A stretch of 64,000 bases of DNA, from positions 1 to 64,000 of the forward strand of contig JACPPG010000047.1 in NCBI GenBank assembly GCA_016191115.1, given 5' to 3'. The notes below the pieces were generated by a model that saw only the letters and a program-made list of their open reading frames with translations, made no database searches and was not told the DNA's origin. This DNA comes from Planctomycetia bacterium (GTDB lineage: Bacteria > Planctomycetota > Planctomycetia > Pirellulales > JACPPG01). Position numbers and translations under genes: made by a program. Shown one piece after another: positions 1-7,051 of this stretch (its first letter is position 1; every line of letters starts with the position of its first letter).

Positions 1-35
1 ACCTCGGACTGATGTTTCTTGATAAACTGGTTCAT
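1..35 (-). CDS. 5' end of an unidentified minus-strand gene (partial at window edge)
   Basis: An ATG on the minus strand at 35 opens a frame reading MNQFIKKHQSEV before the window ends. A GGAG (minus strand) lies about ten bases upstream of it. From memory, MNQFI-like starts occur in a family of planctomycete hypothetical proteins, but eleven codons are far too few to assign a family. No other coding signal is evident in 36-279. Confidence 0.3.
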   Translation of the reverse strand, partial: MNQFIKKHQSE

Positions 36-279
36 GGCGTTGCGTCTCCAGTAGAACGGATGGCCTTCACAAACCACCAAACTACCGTAGCGCAACGCCT
101 CTTTCCTCCCCTTTGGTTGCGGCCGCAGGCCGCGCTGTGATCTCGGGTGCTCGGTGGCCAATCTTATCTGGCGCGCAGCCACGAGCCGATTGGCGCGCAT
201 TCCGTTGCCCCCTATCTTGCAATCGTCCGCGGCGGTCCGCGCGACGACAATCCACCGACAGCATGGCAGCCTACCCCCG

Positions 280-1278
280 ATGCCCAAACCCAAAGTGTTC
301 GTCACGCGCGTGATTCCCGAGGCCGGGCTGGCGAAAGTGCGCGAGGCGTGCGACGCCACGGTCTGGAGCGAGCCCTTGCCGCCGCCCGCCGACGTCCTGC
401 GCCGCGAGGTGGCCGGCTGCGAGGGGCTCTTGTCACTGCTCACCGAGCGCATTGACGCCGAGCTTTTGGACGCCGCGCCGCGGCTGCGGGTCGTCAGCAA
501 CTACGCCGTCGGTTTCAACAATATCGACGTCTCGGCCGCCACCGCGCGCGGCATCGCGGTGGGCAACACGCCGGGCGTCTTGACCGACGCCACGGCCGAC
601 ATGGCCTTTGCACTCTTGATCGCCGCGGCCCGGCGGATCGTCGAGTCGCAGCATTACGCCGCGAGCGGGCGATGGAAAACGTGGGAGCCGCTGGGGCACA
701 TCGGGCAGGACCTGGTGGGCCGCACGCTGGGCGTTTTGGGCATGGGACGCATCGGCATGGCGCTCGCCCGGCGCTGCCACGGCGGGTGGGGCATGCGCGT
801 GCTGTATCATGATCCGCGGGCGAACCCCGACGCCGAGCGCGAGTTGGCCGCCCGCCGCGTCGAGCTGGACACGCTCCTGGCCGAGAGCGATTTCGTGTCG
901 GTGCATACCGATCTCAACGACACGACGCGCGGCATGTTTGGCGCCGCGGCGTTCCGCAAGATGAAGCCGACGGCCGTGTTCGTCAACACGTCGCGCGGGC
1001 CGCTAGTGGTCGAGCGCGACCTGGCCGAGGCGTTGCGGCAGGGCTGGATCTTCGCGGCCGGGCTGGACGTGACCGACCCCGAGCCGCCGTCGCCGGACAA
1101 TCCGCTCCTGTCGCTGGCCAACTGCATCGTGGCACCGCACATCGCCAGCGCCACCGTCACGAGCCGCAACCAGATGGCCGAGATCGCCGCCGACAACCTG
1201 ATCGCCGGCGTCCGCGGCGAGCCCCTGCGGGCGTGGGTGAATCCGGAGGTGGCGGATCGGCGGACGGGGAGCGACTAG
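280..1278 (+). CDS. D-2-hydroxyacid dehydrogenase (glyoxylate/hydroxypyruvate reductase type)
   Basis: A 332-residue cytoplasmic NAD(P)-dependent dehydrogenase of the D-isomer-specific 2-hydroxyacid family, expected to reduce glyoxylate or hydroxypyruvate. The Rossmann motif GMGRIG is at 154-159. The catalytic triad is in place: Arg239 in NTSRGPLV, Glu268 in DPEPP and His287 in APHIAS. The GRHPR-like stretch NYAVGFNNIDV is at 74-84. The open frame extends upstream to 154, but the family alignment begins at MPKPKVFVTR, so ATG 280 was chosen. It stands alone, followed by a repeat-rich gap. The substrate is inferred from overall resemblance; a glycerate or phosphoglycerate dehydrogenase role cannot be excluded. 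Confidence 0.85.
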   Translation: MPKPKVFVTRVIPEAGLAKVREACDATVWSEPLPPPADVLRREVAGCEGLLSLLTERIDAELLDAAPRLRVVSNYAVGFNNIDVSAATARGIAVGNTPGVLTDATADMAFALLIAAARRIVESQHYAASGRWKTWEPLGHIGQDLVGRTLGVLGMGRIGMALARRCHGGWGMRVLYHDPRANPDAERELAARRVELDTLLAESDFVSVHTDLNDTTRGMFGAAAFRKMKPTAVFVNTSRGPLVVERDLAEALRQGWIFAAGLDVTDPEPPSPDNPLLSLANCIVAPHIASATVTSRNQMAEIAADNLIAGVRGEPLRAWVNPEVADRRTGSD

Positions 1279-1290
1279 CGATTGCAAGAC

Positions 1291-1326
1291 GAGCGAGCCG
1301 CCGGGTTTATCCCGGCGGTCTTCCGG
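1291..1326 (+). repeat. Hairpin repeat, GGGTTTATCCC family, copy 1
   Basis: The unit is AGCGAGCC, then a stem GCCGGG, loop TTTAT and stem CCCGGC, then GG. Other copies are at 1591-1616 (opposite orientation) and 4532-4560. The outer stem bases differ between copies but stay paired. It lies 12 bases after the dehydrogenase stop and could act as a terminator. Confidence 0.8.
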
Positions 1327-1488
1327 ACTCGAGCGCTCGTGCGCCGGCACGGTTGTAGGAGGCGACTCCCGTCGCCGACCCCACCCGACGCCGCGGGTGG
1401 GCTTCGCCAAGCGGGAAACCGGGGCGCTCTCGGAGGGACGCCGGCGTTCTTCTGGCGGGCGGAACCAGCGCGGAACCATCCAGAAATC

Positions 1489-1516
1489 TTGATGTTACGC
1501 CCGGGCTTGGTATGCT
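1489..1516 (+). promoter_or_regulatory. Possible sigma-70 promoter for the DUF1549/DUF1553 gene
   Basis: TTGATG at 1489-1494 and TATGCT at 1511-1516 are separated by 16 bases. Each hexamer matches its consensus at four of six positions. It sits about 150 bases upstream of the GTG at 1668. This is a pattern match only. Confidence 0.3.
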
Positions 1517-1590
1517 GAAGCGGTAGCTTTTTCGACATCCCACCCCGCCCGGCGACCTGGATGCGACGGACGGCGGATTCCGAGGTCGGA

Positions 1591-1616
1591 CCTCCGGGAT
1601 AAACCCGGAGGCTCGC
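1591..1616 (-). repeat. Hairpin repeat, GGGTTTATCCC family, copy 2 (inverted)
   Basis: Read on the minus strand this is GCGAGCC, stem TCCGGG, loop TTTAT, stem CCCGGA, then GG. It faces copy 1 across about 260 bases, so the two copies could pair with each other. Between them, 1327-1590, no gene is evident; most of this gap is GC-rich sequence without a recognisable motif. Confidence 0.75.
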
Positions 1617-1667
1617 CTTCGTGAGTCGCCAGTAAGCCCGTCGCACCCCAACCACAGGGAGCCCTCG

Positions 1668-4451
1668 GTGAAGTCACGCCGCTTCCGCCCATTACTGTGC
1701 GCCGCCGCGCTGGCCGGCTGCGCGTGGGTCGCGGTCTCGGCGGGCGGCGGGTCGGTCTCGCAGGCGGACGAGCCGTACGGGCGGTTCCAGTTCGACGAGT
1801 CGGACCGCGAGCATTGGGCCTTCGTGCCGGTCAAGCGCGGCGAAGTCCCCGCGGTTCGCGACCAGGCATGGGTCAAAAATCCGATCGACGCCTTTGTACT
1901 CGCCCGGCTGGAAGACGAGGGTCTCGCGCCCAACCCGCCGGCTGATCGATTGACGCTTCTGCGGCGGGTCTATCTCGATCTGATCGGCCTGCCGCCGACG
2001 CCCGCCGAGCAAGAGGCATTCCTGGCTGACACGTCGGCCGACGCCCTTGGGAAAGTCGTAGATGAGTTGCTCGCCCGGCCGGAATACGGCGAGCGGTGGG
2101 CCCGGCACTGGCTGGACGTGGTCCGCTACGCGGAATCGAACGGCTACGAGCGCGACGGGGCGAAGCCCAGCGCCTGGCGCTACCGCGACTACGTCATCGA
2201 CTCGTTCAACGCCGACAAGCCGTACGACCGGTTCCTGATCGAGCAATTGGCCGGCGACGAGTTGGACGACGCCAACGCCGAGACGTGGACGGCCACGACG
2301 TTCTTGCGCCTCGGCCCGTGGGACGACGAGCCGGCCGATCCGCTCGTGGACCGTTACGATCAGTTGGACGACGTGCTGGGCACGACCTCGGCCACGTTCA
2401 TGGCGCTGACGCTTCGCTGTGCCCGCTGCCACGACCACAAGTTCGAGCAGTTCAAGCAGCGCGACTACACGCGGATGCTGGCGATCTTCGAGCCCTTGAA
2501 GCGGCCGCAGGACGCGCGGACCGACTTGGACCGGATGGTGGGCACCGACCAGGAGTTGGCCAACTTTCAGGCCGCGGCGAAAGCGGTCGACGAAAAGGTC
2601 ACGGCCATCCGCGGCGAACAGGAGCGGACCGAGTGGGAAGTGTGCAAACGGCTGGCGGTCGAGGGACGGTTGGCGATGCCCAACGCACGGCCGATCGCCG
2701 CCACGTCGCGCGAGCAGCCGCAGACGTGGCGGTACACGGTCGACGCCCCCGCGGCCACATGGCACGAACGCGACTTCGACGCCGCGGTGTGGTCGGAAGG
2801 GCCGGGCGGGTTCGGCACCGAAGGGACGCCCGGCGCCGCGGTGCGGACGAAGTGGGACGCGCAGCAGATCTGGCTGCGGCGCGATATCGAGCTGTCGGCC
2901 GAAGCGCTTGCACCGGAGGCACTGAAGCGGCTGCAACTATCGCTGCACCACGACGATAACTGCGAGGTCTATCTCAACGGCGTCCTGGCGGCGAAGGTCG
3001 ACGGCTTCACCGTGGACTACCAGCAAGTGGCGATCGCCGAGGCAGCGCTTGCGGCGCTGCGGCCGGGCCGCAACGCGCTCGCCGTGCATTGCGCGCAGAC
3101 GACCGGCGGACAGTATATCGACGTCGGGATTGTCGCCGTCGAACCGGCCGTGGCCGTGGCCGGCGGGGCCGATGTGACCATGCTGCCCGCCGACGCGGTA
3201 TCCGCATTCCTGACGGCTCCCGAATCGCGGAACGCCGCGCAAAAGGACCTCGCCAAAAAGTACCGCTCGAAGCTCAAGGACCTGTTTGCCTCGGCGGCGA
3301 GCGACAACGAAAAGAGCGTGCTTGCGGAGATCGAGCGGCGCATCGAGGACGCCGGCAAAGCGCGGCCGGCGCCGCTGCCGTCGGCCTACGTGTGGTTCGA
3401 GGAAGGACCGCAGGCGGCGCCCAAAACGCATCTTTGGAAACGCGGCAACCCACGCGACCCGCTCGAGGAAGTGAGCGCCGGCTTCCCGGCGATTCTGGTC
3501 GACGCGCCGCCAACGGCGCCGACGCCGTCGCCGCGGAGCACCGGCCGGCGATTGCAGCTTGCCCGGTGGCTGGCCAGTCCGCACCATCCGCTCACGGCAC
3601 GGGTGATTGTGAATCGCATCTGGCAGCACCATTTCGGCGACGGGATCGTCGGCTCGGAAAACGATTTCGGCGTGATGGGCGAGGCGCCTACGCATCCGCA
3701 ACTGCTCGACTGGCTATCGAGCGAGCTGGTGGCGGGCGGCTGGAAGCTCAAGCCGCTGCACCGGATGATCGTGCTTTCGAGCATCTATCAGATGTCTTCG
3801 GCCCAGCGTCCCGAGGCGGCCAACAAGGACCCGGCCGACGACCTGTTGTGGCGCTACCCGTCGCGGCGCCTCGAGGCCGAGGTGGTGCGCGACTGCGTGC
3901 TCTCGACGAGCGGTGTCTTGAACCCCAAACGCGGCGGACCGAGCGTCTATCCGGCGATCTCGGCCGACGTGCTGGCGAGCCAGTCGCGGCCGGGCAACGG
4001 CTGGGGGAAGTCCAAGCCGGATGAAGCGTCCCGGCGCGGCATCTATGTGTTCGTCAAGCGGACGCTCTTGGTGCCGGAGCTGGAGGTGCTCGATTTCCCC
4101 GACACCAACGGCACGTGCGAGCAGCGCGTGGTGTCGACCGTGGCCCCCCAGGCCCTGACCTGGCTGAACGGCGCGTTTGTGCGCGAGCAGGCGCGGCATT
4201 TCGCCGCCCGCTTGGCGCGCGAGGCGGGCGACGAGGCGGCGGCACGCGTCGATCTGGCCTATCGGCTGGCGCTTGCGCGGCCGACCGGCGACAGGGAGCG
4301 GCAGAGCCTGCTCCACTTCCTCGCGCGCCACGAGGCGCAGATCGCGGCCGACGCCGCGGCCGACGGCAAAGAGGTCGACGCGCGGCAACGGGCCCTCGAG
4401 GGCATGTGCCTGGTGCTCTTGAACGCCAACGAGTTTGTGTACATCCCGTAG
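1668..4451 (+). CDS. Secreted DUF1549/DUF1553 protein with CxxCH motif
   Basis: A 927-residue planctomycete-specific protein starting at GTG 1668. Residues 1-33 form a signal peptide. DUF1549 covers roughly 65-280 and contains CARCHDHKFE (Cys251, Cys254, His255), the motif that looks like a haem-c site in this family. Residues about 355-490 resemble a jelly-roll carbohydrate-binding-like domain (RLQLSLHHDDNCEVYLNG). DUF1553 occupies roughly 630-920 (ARWLASPHHPLTARVIVNRI and NRIWQHHFGDGIVGSENDFG). It lacks the separate N-terminal cytochrome domain seen in some relatives. The next gene is a DUF1501 protein, the standard partner in planctomycetes. These pairs are abundant and often linked to polysaccharide breakdown, but the biochemical function is unknown. 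Confidence 0.9.
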   Translation: MKSRRFRPLLCAAALAGCAWVAVSAGGGSVSQADEPYGRFQFDESDREHWAFVPVKRGEVPAVRDQAWVKNPIDAFVLARLEDEGLAPNPPADRLTLLRRVYLDLIGLPPTPAEQEAFLADTSADALGKVVDELLARPEYGERWARHWLDVVRYAESNGYERDGAKPSAWRYRDYVIDSFNADKPYDRFLIEQLAGDELDDANAETWTATTFLRLGPWDDEPADPLVDRYDQLDDVLGTTSATFMALTLRCARCHDHKFEQFKQRDYTRMLAIFEPLKRPQDARTDLDRMVGTDQELANFQAAAKAVDEKVTAIRGEQERTEWEVCKRLAVEGRLAMPNARPIAATSREQPQTWRYTVDAPAATWHERDFDAAVWSEGPGGFGTEGTPGAAVRTKWDAQQIWLRRDIELSAEALAPEALKRLQLSLHHDDNCEVYLNGVLAAKVDGFTVDYQQVAIAEAALAALRPGRNALAVHCAQTTGGQYIDVGIVAVEPAVAVAGGADVTMLPADAVSAFLTAPESRNAAQKDLAKKYRSKLKDLFASAASDNEKSVLAEIERRIEDAGKARPAPLPSAYVWFEEGPQAAPKTHLWKRGNPRDPLEEVSAGFPAILVDAPPTAPTPSPRSTGRRLQLARWLASPHHPLTARVIVNRIWQHHFGDGIVGSENDFGVMGEAPTHPQLLDWLSSELVAGGWKLKPLHRMIVLSSIYQMSSAQRPEAANKDPADDLLWRYPSRRLEAEVVRDCVLSTSGVLNPKRGGPSVYPAISADVLASQSRPGNGWGKSKPDEASRRGIYVFVKRTLLVPELEVLDFPDTNGTCEQRVVSTVAPQALTWLNGAFVREQARHFAARLAREAGDEAAARVDLAYRLALARPTGDRERQSLLHFLARHEAQIAADAAADGKEVDARQRALEGMCLVLLNANEFVYIP

Positions 4452-4474
4452 TGCGTGCTTGGGAGCCGGAAACG

Positions 4475-6001
4475 ATGCGTCAGAATCGGCAAGACAAACC
4501 GCCGCAAGCCAAATCGCGCGACGCTCGAGACAAGCGAGCCGAGGGGTTTATCCCCTCGGTCCCCCGGCTGACGCCCTGCGGCCGCACGCGCCGCGAGTTC
4601 ATCTGGCAGGCCGGCGGCGGGTTCGTCGGCACGGCATTGGCCTGGATGCTCGCGCGCGACGGGTTCTCGCCGGCGCGCGCCGCGGCGGCGACCACGTCGC
4701 CGCTGGCGATCCGTCCGCCGCACTTCGCGCCACGGGCGAAGGCATGCATCTCGCTTTTCAATTATGGCGGTCCTAGCCAGGTCGACCTGTTCGATCCCAA
4801 GCCCGAGTTGACCCGGCGGCATGGGCAGCCGATTCCCAATCTCGATAGCGACCCGTTGTTCAAAGTCCGCAACCCCGGCACCCTCTTGGCCAGCACCCGC
4901 AAGTTCGCGAAGCACGGCCAGTCGGGCGTCGAGGTATCGGACCTGTTCCCGCGCCTGGCCGAATGCGTCGACGACATGGCCGTGATCCGTTCCTGCTACG
5001 CCGACAGTTTCGCCCACGGATCGGGCCTTTTGCAGATGAACACGGGCTTCGTGCGACAAGGTTATCCGGCCCTGGGCTCGTGGGTGACGTATGGGCTGGG
5101 GACGGAAAACGAAAACCTGCCGGCCTTCGTCGTGTTTCTCGATCATCGCGGCGGGCCGATCGGCGGGGCGCCGAATTGGAGCTCCGGCTTCATGCCGGCC
5201 GCGTTCCAGGGGACGCAATTCCGCACCACCGGCGACCCGTTGATCGATCTCAAGCCGCCCGGCGGCGTCACGCTGGCGCAGCAGCGGCAGCAGCTTGACC
5301 TGTTGCACCAACTGCACGATGAAGCGCCAGGCGCGAAAGCGCCCGACGGCGAGTTGGCTGCGCGACTGGCGACGTACGAGTTGGCTTTCCGCATGCAAGC
5401 GAGCGCGCCCGAAGCCGTCGATCTGGCGCAGGAGACCGCCGAGACGCGCGCGCTGTACGGGCTCGACGACGCGAAGACAGAAAAGTTCGGACGCCGCTGT
5501 CTGATGGCGCGGCGATTGATCGAGCGTGGCGTGCGGTTCGTGCAGGTCTATTCCGGCGGCGGTCACCTCGACGAGAACTGGGACGCCCATCAGGGCGTCG
5601 ATCACAATCACGAATTGCACTGCGGCGAGACCGACCAGCCGATCGCCGCCTTGCTCACCGATCTGAAGCGGCGCGGCCTCTTGGATGAAACCCTGGTCGT
5701 GTGGGGCGGCGAATTCGGCCGCACGCCCACCTGCGAGGGGAAGCGGGCCGGGCGGGACCACAACCCGCGCGGTTTTAGCATGTGGATGGCGGGGGGTGGG
5801 GTGCGGGGGGGCGTGGCGTACGGGGCGACCGACGAGTTCGGCTTTGCGGCGGTGCAGAACAAAGTCCACGTCCACGATATCCACGCCACGATCCTGCACT
5901 TGATGGGCCTGGATCACGAGCGGCTGACGTACTTCCACGGCAGCCGCGAAATGCGGCTGACGGACGTGGAAGGGCGGGTCATCGAGGGGATACTGGCGTG
6001 A
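4475..6001 (+). CDS. DUF1501 protein with Tat signal (sulfatase-like fold)
   Basis: A 508-residue protein of the DUF1501 family, related to the alkaline phosphatase/sulfatase fold and presumably exported folded. The start ATG 4475 has a GGAG at 4461-4464 and follows the DUF1553 gene by 23 bases, so the two are probably co-transcribed. The twin-arginine motif TRREFIWQAGGGF appears only at about residue 40. Between start and motif, residues about 20-30 (KRAEGFIPSV) are encoded by a hairpin repeat found elsewhere between genes, so the long N-region looks repeat-derived. The body carries typical DUF1501 stretches: SLFNYGGPSQVDLFDPKPEL near the N-terminus and TLVVWGGEFGRTPTCEG near residue 410. 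Molecular function is unknown. Confidence 0.9.
   Translation: MRQNRQDKPPQAKSRDARDKRAEGFIPSVPRLTPCGRTRREFIWQAGGGFVGTALAWMLARDGFSPARAAAATTSPLAIRPPHFAPRAKACISLFNYGGPSQVDLFDPKPELTRRHGQPIPNLDSDPLFKVRNPGTLLASTRKFAKHGQSGVEVSDLFPRLAECVDDMAVIRSCYADSFAHGSGLLQMNTGFVRQGYPALGSWVTYGLGTENENLPAFVVFLDHRGGPIGGAPNWSSGFMPAAFQGTQFRTTGDPLIDLKPPGGVTLAQQRQQLDLLHQLHDEAPGAKAPDGELAARLATYELAFRMQASAPEAVDLAQETAETRALYGLDDAKTEKFGRRCLMARRLIERGVRFVQVYSGGGHLDENWDAHQGVDHNHELHCGETDQPIAALLTDLKRRGLLDETLVVWGGEFGRTPTCEGKRAGRDHNPRGFSMWMAGGGVRGGVAYGATDEFGFAAVQNKVHVHDIHATILHLMGLDHERLTYFHGSREMRLTDVEGRVIEGILA
4532..4560 (+). repeat. Hairpin repeat, GGGTTTATCCC family, copy 3, inside a coding region
   Basis: AAGCGAGCC, stem GAGGGG, loop TTTAT, stem CCCCTC, GG. 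It lies in frame inside the leader of the DUF1501 gene and encodes KRAEGFIPSV. The other two copies are intergenic. Confidence 0.8.
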
Positions 6002-6137
6002 AGAAGCGGGCAGCCGGCAGCGGGGCCGCGCCCGGCTGTCCCGCGCCCGGCCGAGCCGTCCAGCCGCACCCTTGGGGCTTAGCACCCCCGAATCCCGTGT
6101 GCGGGGCCGGCCCTCTATCTTTCCCGCAAGAATCTTG

Positions 6138-6166
6138 TTGACAAACGGGGGGCATTCCGATATCAA
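6138..6166 (+). promoter_or_regulatory. Sigma-70-like promoter of the TetR gene
   Basis: A perfect TTGACA (6138-6143) is followed after exactly 17 bases by TATCAA (6161-6166). Transcription would begin near 6173, inside a palindrome. It is the best-formed promoter I found in the window. Confidence 0.6.
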
Positions 6167-6168
6167 TA

Positions 6169-6186
6169 GAACAAGAATTCTGATTC
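6169..6186. promoter_or_regulatory. Operator-like palindrome 1 at the TetR promoter
   Basis: GAACAAGAATTCTGATTC is a near-perfect palindrome centred on GAATTC. It covers the predicted transcription start, where binding would block polymerase. A related palindrome lies at 6227-6250. Autorepression by the downstream TetR protein is inferred. Confidence 0.5.
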
Positions 6187-6226
6187 CGGTTCGAGGCAAC
6201 CCTTGAGCCGGATTGATTTTGTCCTA

Positions 6227-6250
6227 GAACCAGAACAGGAATTCTGGTTC
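6227..6250. promoter_or_regulatory. Operator-like palindrome 2 upstream of the TetR coding region
   Basis: GAACCAGAA, six bases, then TTCTGGTTC: nine-base perfect inverted arms resembling palindrome 1. If the TTG at 6203 were the start codon this site would be inside the gene. Its position favours the GTG at 6272. Confidence 0.5.
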
Positions 6251-6271
6251 CCATTTCCGGGTGACGCACTG

Positions 6272-6967
6272 GTGAATCGCCTGCTCTCCAAAGTTGAGTG
6301 GGTCCGGCCGCCGCGCCAGACGCGGAGCCAGGAGACGCTCGAGCGCTTGCTCGACGCGGCCGAGGAGGTCTTCGCCGAACGCGGCTTCGAGAGTGCCACG
6401 GTCGCCGAGATCGTCCGCCGCGCCAAATCGTCGGTCGGCGCCATGTACGCCCGCTTCACCGACAAAGACGCGCTGTTGAGTTGCCTGCACGAGCGGTTCT
6501 GTGAAGAGGCCATGGCCACGTCCGACGTGGCCCTCGACGCGGAGCGCTGGGAAGGCGCGTCGATCGCCGAGATTTTCGACGAAGTGATCCCGTTTCTGGT
6601 CGAGGTCTACGAGCAGAAGCGCGGCCTGATTCGCGCCTTCATCATTCGCGCCAGCGGCGACGCCGAGTTCGTCGAAGCGGGCCTGCGGTTGGGTCGCCAC
6701 ATTTCCGAAGGACTGACCGAACTGGTGATGGCTCGCCGCGGCCAGATCACGCACCCGAATCCGGCGGTCGCCGTCGACTTCGGACTGCGGCTGGTGTTCG
6801 ACACGCTCGATCTATCGAGCATGTTCTCCGGCGTGCAGCGGACCGCCATGCCGCTCACGCCGCGTCAGCTTTCCGAGGAGTTGATTCGCGCCTACTTGAG
6901 CTACCTGGGCGTGGAGCCAAACATCCACGCCGATGATCCTCACGTAAACGGATACGGCTCGCTATAA
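6272..6967 (+). CDS. TetR/AcrR family transcriptional regulator
   Basis: A DNA-binding repressor of 231 residues from GTG 6272. The N-terminal helix-turn-helix is clear: LLDAAEEVFAERGFESATVA, then EIVRRAKSSVGAMYARFTDK, the canonical TetR layout. The C-terminal two thirds is a helical ligand-binding and dimerisation domain that I cannot match to a known inducer. The frame is open from TTG 6203, but that extension would translate the second operator-like palindrome and adds nothing that looks like TetR, so the GTG was preferred. The redoxin fusion gene starts 85 bases downstream on the same strand and may be co-regulated. The ligand is unknown. Confidence 0.85.
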   Translation: MNRLLSKVEWVRPPRQTRSQETLERLLDAAEEVFAERGFESATVAEIVRRAKSSVGAMYARFTDKDALLSCLHERFCEEAMATSDVALDAERWEGASIAEIFDEVIPFLVEVYEQKRGLIRAFIIRASGDAEFVEAGLRLGRHISEGLTELVMARRGQITHPNPAVAVDFGLRLVFDTLDLSSMFSGVQRTAMPLTPRQLSEELIRAYLSYLGVEPNIHADDPHVNGYGSL

Positions 6968-7051
6968 ACGCCGACTCGCGGCGAAGAATATAGGCCTTTC
7001 GAACCGAGCACGAGAACACGATACCTGCCCGCGTAACAGGAGATTTCGACG

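Noticed and set aside
4259..6199. 646-codon minus-strand frame opposite the DUF1501 gene
   Set aside because: Shadow of a clearly recognised plus-strand gene.
6180..6200. Possible tRNA T-loop (GGTTCGA) near 6188
   Set aside because: No acceptor or anticodon stem can be formed around it. I found no credible tRNA anywhere in the window.
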